A DNA stretch of 26,330 nt from DATLAN01 sp035527455 (GCA_035527455.1 DATLAN010000103.1:1-26330); one strand, 5' to 3'. Counted from the stretch's first letter, positions 9,666 to 17,023 are shown. Made by a program: numbers and translations. The notes: generated by a model not told the origin, from the letters alone.

Positions 9666-9802
9666 AAACGGCAAGCGGCGAGTGGAAAATGGGGACACCG
9701 TCGAAAATGGGGACAGGCACCGGGCCGGCGTACGTTTCTCGCGAGTGTGAAGCCGAAATACGGCCCGGAGCCAGTCCCCATTTTCGACTCGCCGCTTACG
9801 GT
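9666..9802. repeat. Long inverted-repeat element, GGGGAC-WGGCWCCG family, copy 1
   Basis: The outer arms read AAGCGGCGAGTGGAAAATGGGGA (left, from 9673) and its near-complement ending CGACTCGCCGCTTACGGT (right). The inner arms are GGGGACAGGCACCGGGCCG and the complement of GGGGACTGGCTCCGGGCCG. On the left a 15-17-bp piece (KGAAAATGGGGACA) is duplicated. It occupies the leader of the VIT/VWA gene. A homologous element is at 13728-13834. Confidence 0.75.
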
Positions 9803-9899
9803 ACGAATTAGACGACGAAGAGGGGATATTCGTTCCCTGAAGCTACTGAAGCGTAGCTTACCTGTCCAGCGGGGGAGGATGGCGAGGCGGCCGGCCGTT

Positions 9900-11849
9900 T
9901 CAGCGATGGGCCTCCACGAAGGCCAGGACCTCGTGAAACGGCACCGAGGCGAAGCGGCCGAACATCGGATGGGCCCGCAGGCGTGCCCGGGTGGTCGCCG
10001 GCGAGCCCAGGCCGCAGAGGAATCGGACGAGCTGCCGCGGAGCAGCCAGTGCCGCGTGGCCTTCGGCTTTCAGGCGGCGCAGGGCATCCAGGTCCGACGC
10101 GCCCGGCGGGGTGTATCGGGCCGGCGGCAGCGGTTTTGCCGGCTCGCCGTCGCATCGCCCGCAGTGTCCGCAGGCGTCGCGGTTCTCGCCGAAGTAGGCC
10201 AGCAGGTGTTGCGTCAGGCAGCCGTCGTGCTCGGCGAACTCGAGCATACCGCGGACTCGGGCGACGTCCTGCTCTTCGCGCCGGCGGAAGCGCTCGCCGA
10301 GGTCTTCGCACAGCGGCGTCAGGTCGTCGGGGATCTGTTCCACGCGGAATCCCTGCCGCACGCCGGCCGCCTGCAATACCAGGTCGCCCCGTTCTTCGAG
10401 GTAGCCCAGCGCGGCGACGATCCGCTCGCGTGCCTCTCCGATCGCCCGGCCGACGGCCTCGACGTCCAGCGAGAACCAGGTTTTCCCTTTCCGCGCATGG
10501 CGAAAGACGTTCTTGAGGAAATCGGCCCGCCGCCGGTCGAACCGCGCGAGGATCTCTTCGGACGACTTCTGCGGCTGGAACTTGTACTCCGAATAGAACG
10601 GGCTGGTCGCGTGGATCACGTTCTCCAGTTCCAGGTACGTCAGCAGCGTCTTGACGACCAGGACGCGAACGTCGTGATCGTACGACAGCTCGTATTCGGA
10701 GACGTCGAACACGTCGCCACGGTCCAGCACCGCCCGAACGAGCGACGTCACGGCCTCGGGCGTCGGCGTGTCGCCGTAGGAGAAGTTCTCCAGCGTCACC
10801 ACGTCGTCGGCACATGCCAGCATTTCGCAGATCGACTCGCCCCCGTCGCGGCCCGCCCGGCCGATCTCCTGGGCATAGTTCTCCATCGCCTTGGGGAGAT
10901 TGTAGTGGTAGATGTAACGGATGTCGGGCTTGTCCACGCCCATGCCGAACGCGATCGTGGCCACGACGATCATCCGCTTCGAGGCCATGAACGTGTCCTG
11001 GATCGCATTGCGTTCCTCGCTTTCCATGCCGGCGTGGTACGCCGCGGCGTCGTGGCCGTGCGCGGCCAGCGTCTTGGCGATTTGCTCGGCCGTTCGCTGG
11101 AGAGTGACGTAGACGATCGCGGGCCCGGGCGGACGCTCGCGCAGCCGGGAGAGCAGGAGTTCGTTTCGTTGCCCGGCCGAACACGCCGTGGCGTGGAGCT
11201 TCAGGTTCGGCCGGTAGAAGCCGGTGTGGACCACGTCCTCCCGGGCGATCCGAAAGCCTTCGGCGATGTCGCGGGCGACTTCGACGGTGGCCGTGGCGGT
11301 CAACGCCAGCACGCAGCCTACTTTCAATTGTTCGGCCAGCCGGGCGATCTTCAGATAGTCGGGCCGAAAATTGTGCCCCCACTGGCTGATGCAATGGGCC
11401 TCGTCGACGGCCAAGAGCGAGATCGTCCGCCGACGGAGCTGCTGCAGGAACCGCTCGTTCCCCAGCCGTTCCGGAGAGACGTAAAGCAGCTTCAGCCGGC
11501 CGGAGTTCAGCTCGTCCTGGACTCGGAATGCCTCTTGCCGCTCGAGGCTCGAATCGAGCCGCGCGGCCGGCACGCCGCGGGCAGAGAGGAAATCGAGCTG
11601 GTCCTTCATCAGCGCGATCAGCGGCGAGATGACCAGCGTGAGCCCGTCGAGCGACAAGGCGGGCAGTTGATAGCAGAGGCTCTTGCCCGCCCCGGTGGGA
11701 AAAATGGCCAACGCCGAACGGCCTTCGAGCAGCCGCGTAACCACCGCCTCCTGGCCCGGCAGATAATCGGCGAAGCCGAAAACGCGCCGGAGGTTCTGGC
11801 GGGCGTCCTGGGCAGACGGGTGCCGGCGTGGTTCGGGTGGGCTATCCAT
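9900..11849 (-). CDS. recQ: ATP-dependent DNA helicase RecQ family
   Basis: A 649-residue 3'-5' superfamily 2 helicase for recombination and replication-fork repair. Motifs in order: Q-motif region FGFADYLPGQEAV, Walker A FPTGAGKS (about residue 50), motif II VDEAH, motif III LTATAT, motif V TIAFGMGVDKPDIRYIYHYN and motif VI QEIGRAGRDG. A four-cysteine RecQ zinc site follows (one Cys in HDGCLTQ, then CGHCGRC after YFGE). No clear HRDC domain is seen; the last 70 residues are divergent. ATG 11849 gives MDSPPEP; an upstream start at 11900 is in frame but adds non-conserved residues. Neighbours on both sides are repeat elements, so it is probably transcribed alone. The assignment to RecQ is secure; orthology to E. 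coli RecQ specifically is less so. Confidence 0.93.
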   Translation of the reverse strand: MDSPPEPRRHPSAQDARQNLRRVFGFADYLPGQEAVVTRLLEGRSALAIFPTGAGKSLCYQLPALSLDGLTLVISPLIALMKDQLDFLSARGVPAARLDSSLERQEAFRVQDELNSGRLKLLYVSPERLGNERFLQQLRRRTISLLAVDEAHCISQWGHNFRPDYLKIARLAEQLKVGCVLALTATATVEVARDIAEGFRIAREDVVHTGFYRPNLKLHATACSAGQRNELLLSRLRERPPGPAIVYVTLQRTAEQIAKTLAAHGHDAAAYHAGMESEERNAIQDTFMASKRMIVVATIAFGMGVDKPDIRYIYHYNLPKAMENYAQEIGRAGRDGGESICEMLACADDVVTLENFSYGDTPTPEAVTSLVRAVLDRGDVFDVSEYELSYDHDVRVLVVKTLLTYLELENVIHATSPFYSEYKFQPQKSSEEILARFDRRRADFLKNVFRHARKGKTWFSLDVEAVGRAIGEARERIVAALGYLEERGDLVLQAAGVRQGFRVEQIPDDLTPLCEDLGERFRRREEQDVARVRGMLEFAEHDGCLTQHLLAYFGENRDACGHCGRCDGEPAKPLPPARYTPPGASDLDALRRLKAEGHAALAAPRQLVRFLCGLGSPATTRARLRAHPMFGRFASVPFHEVLAFVEAHR

Positions 11850-11937
11850 GAGGTTCTCTTGATCCCACCAGTCGCGAATTCCATGACCATCAACGGCCAT
11901 TGCAAGGCCCGACAGCGCAAGATCGCAGGAAATCGAC

Positions 11938-12018
11938 GTTTAGCGGGCGGGCTTGCCCGCCGTTGTCCCAGCACCGTTTTCTTGTTCGGAGAACGGCGGG
12001 CAAGCCCGCCCGCTAAAC
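11938..12018. repeat. Inverted-repeat element, TTAGC-CGGGCTTGCCCG family, copy 2
   Basis: Perfect 27-bp arms at 11938-11964 and 11992-12018 carry GTTTAGCGGGCGGGCTTGCC and the following bases, with a 27-nt centre. The arm core matches the element at 2975-3062, but the centre is unrelated. It lies upstream of recQ. Confidence 0.8.
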
Positions 12019-12066
12019 ACGACGCGCTGAAACCGGCGTAACCATCGAGTTTACCAGGAAGACGCG

Positions 12067-12095
12067 GCTTCATCTCGCCCCAGCGAGATGGCTAC
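12067..12095 (-). repeat. REP-like hairpin, GTAGC head, copy 2
   Basis: GCTT-CATCTCGC-CCCA-GCGAGATG-GCTAC; read on the minus strand it begins GTAGC. The stem differs from 4533-4560 by a paired change (T-A to C-G), so pairing is conserved. It ends 7 bp from the stop codon of the isomerase-like gene and may act as a 3'-end hairpin for it. Confidence 0.6.
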
Positions 12096-12102
12096 CGTGC
12101 GA

Positions 12103-12951
12103 TCACTTGCCCATCTTCCGAAGGTTCTCCAGGCAGAGCCGGACCGTCTCCAAAGGCGAAGCGGCGTACCGTTCCTGCTCCACGATATACCACTCGGTGT
12201 TGCCGGTGGTTTCGCACAGTTCGAAGATCACGTCCCACTTCACGTCGCCGTCGCCGATCACCGCGCCGGGCCCTCCGCCGTGTTCCTTCAGGTGGATGGT
12301 CGTCGAACGGCCGGGAAACTTCTTCAGCACGGCCACCGGGTCGCCGCCCCCGCCGATGCAGTTGCCGATGTCCAACTGCATGACCACGTCGGGACCGGCG
12401 TTGCTGAAGAGGATGTCCCAGCCCGTCTGGCCGTCGAACTGCTTGAAGTCGCCGCCGTGGGCGTGGTAGCCGACCAGCATCCCCTGCGGCTTCACCTTCT
12501 CGGCCGCCTCCGTGAAGAACTCGCCCGTCTTCTTCAGCGCCTCGGCCGAGGCAACGTTCTCGCGGGGAAGCCCGGGAACGATGAGGTACTTGTTGCCGAT
12601 CGTCTGGTTGAACTCGACGGTTCCCTTCAGGGCGTCGCCGGTGATCGTGCCCAGGTGCGTGTGCGTGCCGCAGCACTTCAGGCCGTTGTCGTCCAGCAGC
12701 GTGCGCAGCTCCTTGGCCGTCCGGCCGTAGTAGCCGGCGAACTCGACGCCCTCGTAGCCCATCGCACTGACGGCTTTCAGCACGCCGGGCAGATCCTTGG
12801 CGCAATCGCCGCGGACCGAGTAGAGCTGCAATCCGATGGGGATCTTCTTCTCGTCCGCTTTGGCTTCCGCGGCCCGCGACTTGATGCCCGTGGCCCAAAT
12901 GGCGGCGGCTCCCGCGCCCCATTTCAACACATCTCGCCGAGAAATGGTCAT
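12103..12951 (-). CDS. Tat-exported sugar phosphate isomerase/epimerase family protein
   Basis: A 282-residue protein of the xylose-isomerase-like TIM-barrel (AP endonuclease 2) superfamily. The N-terminus MTISRRDVLKWGAGAAAIWA carries a twin-arginine signal (SRRDVLK) followed by a hydrophobic stretch and AEA, so export of a folded protein is predicted. Barrel-strand motifs include IGLQLYSVRGD, GYEGVEFAGYYG, CCGTHTHLG, VGYHAHGGDF, MQLDIGN and the C-terminal EWYIVEQERY; the Glu/His/Asp residues there are the usual metal ligands. ATG 12951 is chosen because it places RR four residues from the start. Planctomycetes carry many such exported paralogues, thought to act on sugars or cyclitols; the substrate here is unknown. 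It stands alone between repeat elements. Confidence 0.9.
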   Translation of the reverse strand: MTISRRDVLKWGAGAAAIWATGIKSRAAEAKADEKKIPIGLQLYSVRGDCAKDLPGVLKAVSAMGYEGVEFAGYYGRTAKELRTLLDDNGLKCCGTHTHLGTITGDALKGTVEFNQTIGNKYLIVPGLPRENVASAEALKKTGEFFTEAAEKVKPQGMLVGYHAHGGDFKQFDGQTGWDILFSNAGPDVVMQLDIGNCIGGGGDPVAVLKKFPGRSTTIHLKEHGGGPGAVIGDGDVKWDVIFELCETTGNTEWYIVEQERYAASPLETVRLCLENLRKMGK

Positions 12952-13070
12952 GACTGGTCTCCAGGTGAAAACTTGTATCGTAATCGAGTGCCGATAGAAC
13001 GTCAACGACGGTGGGCGTCGTTTCGGGTATCATGATTGCGGGCAGCGGGCGTGTCAAGCGCGGCACGGAC

Positions 13071-13139
13071 GAGTACGGGTTCCTCTTCTCTGATTCCACG
13101 TCTTCGAGCGTCGTGAACAGAAAAGAGGAACCCGTACTC
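13071..13139. repeat. Inverted-repeat hairpin element
   Basis: The arms GAGTACGGGTTCCTCTTCT (13071-13089) and its near-perfect complement (13121-13139, one mismatch) flank about 31 nt. It lies between the isomerase-like gene and the CGGC gene and is unlike the other repeat families in the window. Confidence 0.7.
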
Positions 13140-13219
13140 TTCCGGCAATTGAATCCGCTGTTTCACCCGGCAGCCACGAAATTGCCCGAAGAACCATTTT
13201 TTCACGACCTCACCCGGCC

Positions 13220-13642
13220 TCAGCTCGCGTACGTGCCCGCTTTCCGCTTCTTTTCCGCCGCTTCGCTGATCTGCGTCCCTTCGCGCACGTCCAGTCCGGC
13301 TCGGGCGATCAGAACCTTGAGATAGTCCAGATGCGGACACGGCGGCCCGTGGTAGTTGTCGGTGGTAATGCAGGAAGAAAGGTGTACGACGATCCGGTCC
13401 TTCTCGATCTTCTCCATCTTCGCGATCCGGCGTGTGAGATCCACAAGCTTGCGATGGATTGCCCGTCCGCAACATCCTCCGCACGTAAGATAGAGCGTCC
13501 GGTACACTTTGTCTTTGGGATAGGCCGCAAACCCGCCGTCGCGATGGTGGAAGGCCTTCTCGCACGGATAACCGGAACAACGTTGCTTGACGATGTCGCA
13601 CTGCACGACGACGATGTAGTCCTTTTCGCCGGGCGAGTTCAC
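13220..13642 (-). CDS. CGGC domain-containing protein
   Basis: A 140-residue cytoplasmic protein of the CGGC family, predicted metal-binding from its conserved cysteines; the function is not established. Visible features are an N-terminal strand YIVVVQCDIVKQRC, then SGYPCEKAFH, the defining CGGCCGRA motif (about residues 54-61), and a C-terminal strand IVVHLSSCITTDNYHGPPCPH. In total about nine cysteines and several histidines are suited to binding a metal or cluster. The start is GTG at 13642, supported by AAAAGGA about 6 nt upstream. The family often occurs near anaerobic or metal-related genes, but here the neighbours are only repeat elements and unrelated genes, so context gives no further clue. 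Confidence 0.88.
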   Translation of the reverse strand: MNSPGEKDYIVVVQCDIVKQRCSGYPCEKAFHHRDGGFAAYPKDKVYRTLYLTCGGCCGRAIHRKLVDLTRRIAKMEKIEKDRIVVHLSSCITTDNYHGPPCPHLDYLKVLIARAGLDVREGTQISEAAEKKRKAGTYAS

Positions 13643-13727
13643 AGCTTATCCTTTTCCTCGGGGTTGCGAGTCGATCGACAGACCGTCATTGTAGCGGTTT
13701 CTCAGAACATGGAAAGTCTCTTCGTTC

Positions 13728-13834
13728 TCAAACCGTAAGCGGTGAGTGGAAAACGGGGACTGGCTCCGAGCCGCAAATGGTGTGGAAGTCGCGGAAAACC
13801 GCTGCCGGCTCGGTGCCTGTCCCCTTTTTCCACG
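13728..13834. repeat. Long inverted-repeat element, GGGGAC-WGGCWCCG family, copy 2
   Basis: The left arm AAACCGTAAGCGGTGAGTGG continues into GGGGACTGGCTCCGAGCCG; the right arm is the complement of GTGGAAAAAGGGGACAGGCA continuing CCGAGCCG. The A/T differences (ACAGGCACC versus ACTGGCTCC) are the same pair seen between the two arms of the 9666-9802 element, in opposite order. The two are therefore members of one family in inverted orientation. Confidence 0.75.
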
Positions 13835-13874
13835 GGGCGCCGGCAGGTACCACCCGAAACTGGTGACAACGGAC

Positions 13875-14009
13875 AGGCCGGAACGAGCAACTGGAACGTC
13901 TGCCGGAACTTCGGTTGCCGGACACGCGTTGGTTTGATGACAAGGTGCTCGTACGCAATCACCCAGTTGCGCTGTTCCGGCAGGTGTTCCGGCGACCTTG
14001 TTCCGGCCT
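13875..14009. repeat. Imperfect inverted-repeat element rich in CCGGAAC
   Basis: The left end AGGCCGGAACGAGCAACTGG and following CTGCCGGAAC mirror the right end, whose complement reads AGGCCGGAACAAGGTCGCCG followed by CCTGCCGGAACAGCGCAAC. Arms are about 45 bp with several mismatches. It directly follows the previous element and abuts the 3' end of the symporter gene. Confidence 0.55.
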
Positions 14010-14025
14010 ACATGACGAACCCCGC

Positions 14026-15948
14026 CTACGCCCAGGGACCGGGCCGTTCTTCCTCGTCGATCTCGATCCAGTAGACCTCGTCCTTCGGGTGTTCGATCTC
14101 CAGCAAGTGTCCCCAACGTCCCAGGCCGAAGACCAGGCCGGTGAGTTCGTCGCGGGATTTGCGCGAACCAACCACGAAACCCAGCACACAGCCCACGACC
14201 AACGTGGCCGCCAAACCCAGCGGCAGCGGCCAGAACGGACCAAGCGGTTTCCCCAGGGGCCACAGCCGGGTAAACGGAGCGAGGTGTCCGAAGGTCCCCC
14301 ATAGCGCCGTCAGGATTCCCAACACCAAAGCCGCCAGCGCCGCCGCGGCCGTGGTGCGGCGCGTGAACAGCCCCAGCAAGAAAATGCCCAGAAGCGGGCC
14401 GGCGAACAGGTTCAATACGCTCAGCAGATAACCGATACCGCCGCCGAAAGCCGCCACCCCCAGCGCAACTACGGTGACCGCCGAGCCGAAGACCAACACC
14501 ATCGGACGGGCCAGCTTCAGCTCGTCTTGCTGGTCCAATTCGCCGGGCAGCTTGCCGCATCGCCGGGCCAGCGATCGCTCGCCCCAGCCGAAACGGCGAT
14601 GGAAATCGACGACCGTCAGCGTGACCAACGCGTGGACGCCCGAGTCGACCGTGGCCATCGCCACGCCCAACAATGCCGCCAGCACGACGCCCAACATCAG
14701 GTGCCGCCGGACGAAACGGCCGAACAGTTCGTCGCCCCCGCTGCGCAACAGCCGTTCTCCGCCCCACTGCCGCGGCGCCCGGGTGGCCAGCGCGTCGATC
14801 ACCGGCTCGCCGCGGGAATTCATGAACTGCCGCGCGTCGGTAAACGGTTGATCCGTGTTGGGATCGAGAATCGCCCGATCGGATACCAGTCTCTCGGCCG
14901 TTTCCCGATCGAGCACGACGTCGGGGCTGACCAACCGCTCACCCGTTTTCGGATTGGTTGCACTGTTGAGCACCCACGCCGGCGACATCTCCTGCTGGGC
15001 GTTGTCGTGATAGACGGCCAAGAGCCCCATGCCCAGGAGCGTCGCCAGAGGAATCGCCAGCGTCGTCAGCCCGCAGCCGAGGAGGTACGAAAAGGTTCGG
15101 CCCCGATTATCCCGGGCAGCGAAGAGCCGCTGCAGCGTGGCCTGGTCGGCGACGAAGAAGAAGACGGGCAGAATCGCCAGGTACGGGATGACCGCCCAAA
15201 TCGACCACTCGGCCGACCAGAAGGACCATTTCCGCCACGCGTCGGCCCATTCGGCCGGCCGCTCGGGCACCGCTTCGGCGACGTGCGTACGGCCCAATTC
15301 TTCGGCGATTTCCCAGATTCGCGACGGCCCTTCGCCCTCCCCGAGATTGGCCGCGATGATAATGAACGTGACGACCAGCACCACGGCCATCAGCACGAAC
15401 TGCCCCACGTCGGTCCACACGGTCGCCTTCATGCCGCCCAAGTACGTATAGAGCGTCACGGCGACTCCGGCGGATACCACGACGAGCAGAACCGTCAAGT
15501 CGAGTTCGCCGCCGAGTCCCAGCGCCGCACACGGCAGCACCAAGACCCCGCCCAACCAGAGCACCATTCCCACGACGTAAACACCGGCGGCGACGGCCCG
15601 TGCGGTTGGGCTGAAACGGAGTTCGAGGTACTCGAAGACCGATTCCAGCTCGAGCGTGCCGTACAGCGGGATCGCGCACCAGCAGACGATCGGCAGCGCC
15701 GCCCAGAGCAACCCGGCTGCCGGCAGGAACTTCGTGCCGGCCCAATACGCTTCGTTCGGAATCCCGCAATACCAGACCGCCGCGAAGCCGGCCACGGCCA
15801 GGCTCGAACCGACCGGCCACCACGGCAACGAGCGGTCGGCCAGCAGGAACGCGTCGCTGGTCGACTGGCCCCGGCCGGCCCAAGCCCCCACGGCCACCAT
15901 CGCCGCCAGAAAGATTCCCACCACGGCGCAGTCCAACAAGTCAGGCAT
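14026..15948 (-). CDS. Sodium:solute symporter (SSS) family protein
   Basis: A 640-residue inner-membrane protein of the SSS family (LeuT fold), which uses the sodium gradient to import a sugar, amino acid, osmolyte or organic acid; the substrate cannot be told from sequence. About 13 hydrophobic segments are visible, starting with LLDCAVVGIFLAAMVAVGAWA. TM2 contains SLAVAGFAAVWYCGIPNEAYW and TM5-like VAVTLYTYLGGMKATVWTDV, the family block GGM.AV.WTD. An unusually large soluble insertion (about residues 320-400, DVVLDRETAERLVSDRAILD) sits between membrane segments. ATG 15948 gives a standard N-terminus, although no strong ribosome binding site is seen. It is transcribed alone, with a paired repeat element at its 5' side. 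Confidence 0.93.
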   Translation of the reverse strand: MPDLLDCAVVGIFLAAMVAVGAWAGRGQSTSDAFLLADRSLPWWPVGSSLAVAGFAAVWYCGIPNEAYWAGTKFLPAAGLLWAALPIVCWCAIPLYGTLELESVFEYLELRFSPTARAVAAGVYVVGMVLWLGGVLVLPCAALGLGGELDLTVLLVVVSAGVAVTLYTYLGGMKATVWTDVGQFVLMAVVLVVTFIIIAANLGEGEGPSRIWEIAEELGRTHVAEAVPERPAEWADAWRKWSFWSAEWSIWAVIPYLAILPVFFFVADQATLQRLFAARDNRGRTFSYLLGCGLTTLAIPLATLLGMGLLAVYHDNAQQEMSPAWVLNSATNPKTGERLVSPDVVLDRETAERLVSDRAILDPNTDQPFTDARQFMNSRGEPVIDALATRAPRQWGGERLLRSGGDELFGRFVRRHLMLGVVLAALLGVAMATVDSGVHALVTLTVVDFHRRFGWGERSLARRCGKLPGELDQQDELKLARPMVLVFGSAVTVVALGVAAFGGGIGYLLSVLNLFAGPLLGIFLLGLFTRRTTAAAALAALVLGILTALWGTFGHLAPFTRLWPLGKPLGPFWPLPLGLAATLVVGCVLGFVVGSRKSRDELTGLVFGLGRWGHLLEIEHPKDEVYWIEIDEEERPGPWA

Positions 15949-15961
15949 AGGCGGTTTCTCA

Positions 15962-16124
15962 GTAGGTCAGGGCTTGCCCTGACGCGCATCCGGTTCGCAT
16001 ATCCAATGGCGTGTCCGGTCGGCTCGCAACACCGCTTCGTCAGGGCACCGCTTCGTCAGGGCACCACTTCGTCAGGGCACCGCTTCGTCAGGGCACCGCT
16101 TCGTCAGGGCAAGCCCTGACCTAC
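15962..16124. repeat. Paired GTAG-headed palindromes with internal 16-bp tandem repeats
   Basis: The ends are perfect 23-bp inverted copies of GTAGGTCAGGGCTTGCCCTG + ACG (15962-15984 and 16102-16124). Each has a GTAG head followed by a GTCAGGGC-TT-GCCCTGAC hairpin, as in a REP pair (BIME). Between them, 16031-16110 holds five tandem copies of the 16-mer ACCGCTTCGTCAGGGC (the third has one substitution). The last copy merges into the right hairpin, so the array probably grew from the element's own arm. Confidence 0.8.
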
Positions 16125-16202
16125 GAAATCCCCGGACACTTTCCGCTATCTTAGTCGATACGCCGAAACCGGTCAAAAGCGTGCGGGCCGAACCGTTTCG
16201 TG

Positions 16203-16217
16203 TGCTATATTTATAAT
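16203..16217 (+). promoter_or_regulatory. Candidate extended -10 promoter region
   Basis: TGC-TATATT (16203-16211) is an extended -10 and overlaps a perfect TATAAT (16212-16217), in an otherwise GC-rich region 50-65 bp before the small zinc-ribbon gene. No convincing -35 is present, consistent with an extended -10 promoter. Confidence 0.4.
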
Positions 16218-16268
16218 GGCACGTTCACTCTTCTTCTCGTCCGGTCTATGTCAGCGGAGGAATCTGTC

Positions 16269-16460
16269 GTGTGCGCTCAGCTTGTGCGCGAGATGTGTCC
16301 CTACTGCGGTCGGCTCGTCGTGGAAATCGCGGACGCCGCCGCCAAGATTCGCTGCTCGCAATGCCTGCGTCTCTTTTGGGGACCGAAGCACCGTAAAGCT
16401 CCCTACTGGATTCTCGGCGTCTTGCTCCTACTGGTCACCAACCTGATCCGGCTGGCCTGA
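16269..16460 (+). CDS. Small zinc-ribbon membrane protein
   Basis: A 63-residue protein not matched to a named family. It has a CPYCGRL...CSQCLRLF four-cysteine zinc-ribbon signature (about residues 10-33), a short basic stretch, then one C-terminal hydrophobic helix WILGVLLLLVTNLI. It is probably a tail-anchored membrane protein with a cytoplasmic zinc knuckle. The start is decided by the ribosome binding site: GTG 16269 has GGAGG eight bases upstream. The in-frame ATG at 16248 and GTG at 16200 have none, and 16200 lies upstream of the likely promoter. It converges with the secreted repeat protein gene at 16553. Coding is supported by the start signals and the domain order, not by homology. 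Confidence 0.6.
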   Translation: MCAQLVREMCPYCGRLVVEIADAAAKIRCSQCLRLFWGPKHRKAPYWILGVLLLLVTNLIRLA

Positions 16461-16482
16461 CCGAAGAGCTGCCCCAAGAAAC

Positions 16483-16516
16483 AAAAAGAGGCGGTCTCTT
16501 TTGTCGAGACCGCCTC
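16483..16516 (-). terminator. Rho-independent terminator
   Basis: A perfect 11-bp stem GAGGCGGTCTC (16488-16498) / GAGACCGCCTC (16506-16516) with a 7-nt loop. On the minus strand it is followed by TTTTT (complement of 16483-16487). It therefore terminates the minus-strand gene 16553-17023. It lacks a T-run for the converging plus-strand gene. Confidence 0.85.
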
Positions 16517-16552
16517 GCCGGGCAAAATCCGCCCGGTATGTCTGTCGGCCCG

Positions 16553-17023
16553 TCAAAACCGGATCCCGAGGGAGAACCGCGGGCCGCTGATCTGGATGCC
16601 GTGCGGCGAAAGTTGGGGGCGCCACACGGGTTGCCGGGTCATGGGCGGAACCACCGGCGGATGGCCCGGGAACGGAACGACAACCGGCGGGTGTCCGGGG
16701 CGCGGGACGAGCACGCCCTGGTGGCCCAATCCGTGGCGCGGAATGACCGCGGTGCCGATTCCGTACCCACCGCGGCCGTGAAGCCCCTGCAGGCCCCCGT
16801 TCGGCACGCCCATGTTGTGCATGCCGACGTTCGGCACGCCCATGTTGCGCACGCCCATGTTGTGCATGCCGACGTTGGGCACGCCCATGTTGCGCACGCC
16901 GATGTTCGCCGCCCCGTGGGCAGGCATCGCTCGGGACGCGGAGCCGGGGAGGACAGCCAATGCTTCGCCGGCCGATAGGCCGAGCAAGCCAACCATCGTC
17001 AAACTCAGTGCAACGGGTCTCAT
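16553..17023 (-). CDS. Secreted Asn/Gly/Met-repeat protein
   Basis: A 156-residue exported protein of unknown function. The N-terminus MRPVALSLTMVGLLGLSAGEALA is a clear signal peptide. The mature part starts with repeats of about five residues (NMGV, RNMGVPNVGMHN), including a perfect 15-residue duplication encoded by a 45-bp tandem repeat (16811-16900). A Gly/His-rich bridge follows, and then two Pro-rich copies of PGHPPVV. The repeat pattern recalls pentapeptide-type low-complexity surface proteins, but the exact pentapeptide signature A(D/N)LXX is not met. The start ATG 17023 has AAAGGAG at correct spacing, and a strong terminator follows the gene, so it is an independently expressed unit. 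Structural or surface roles are speculation. Confidence 0.8.
   Translation of the reverse strand: MRPVALSLTMVGLLGLSAGEALAVLPGSASRAMPAHGAANIGVRNMGVPNVGMHNMGVRNMGVPNVGMHNMGVPNGGLQGLHGRGGYGIGTAVIPRHGLGHQGVLVPRPGHPPVVVPFPGHPPVVPPMTRQPVWRPQLSPHGIQISGPRFSLGIRF
16811..16900 (-). repeat. 45-bp coding tandem repeat, two units
   Basis: Units 16811-16855 and 16856-16900 differ at one base and each encode 15 residues of the secreted repeat protein. A partial further unit flanks them. The repeat length is a multiple of three, so copy-number change would keep the frame. Confidence 0.8.

Larger units (their letters stand above)
13643..14025. other. Repeat-filled intergenic region
   Basis: This 383-bp gap between the CGGC gene and the symporter has no supportable gene. 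It holds two different inverted-repeat elements end to end (13728-13834 and 13875-14009). The first 85 bp are the leader of the CGGC gene. Confidence 0.7.

Noticed and set aside
9623..9781. N-terminal extension of the VIT/VWA protein
   Set aside because: The frame is open, but it translates a repeat element; ATG 9622 has a ribosome binding site and a signal peptide.
7514..12041. Long plus-strand open frames (7514-9610, 9576-12041) antisense to the VIT/VWA and recQ genes
   Set aside because: Composition is that of antisense high-GC DNA, no domains are recognisable, and one runs straight through an inverted-repeat element.
16031..16110. Possible CRISPR array
   Set aside because: The 16-bp units are directly contiguous with no spacers, so it is a simple tandem repeat inside a palindromic element.
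14527..16119. Plus-strand open frame opposite the symporter
   Set aside because: It is the antisense of a clear membrane protein and its end is just translated tandem repeats.
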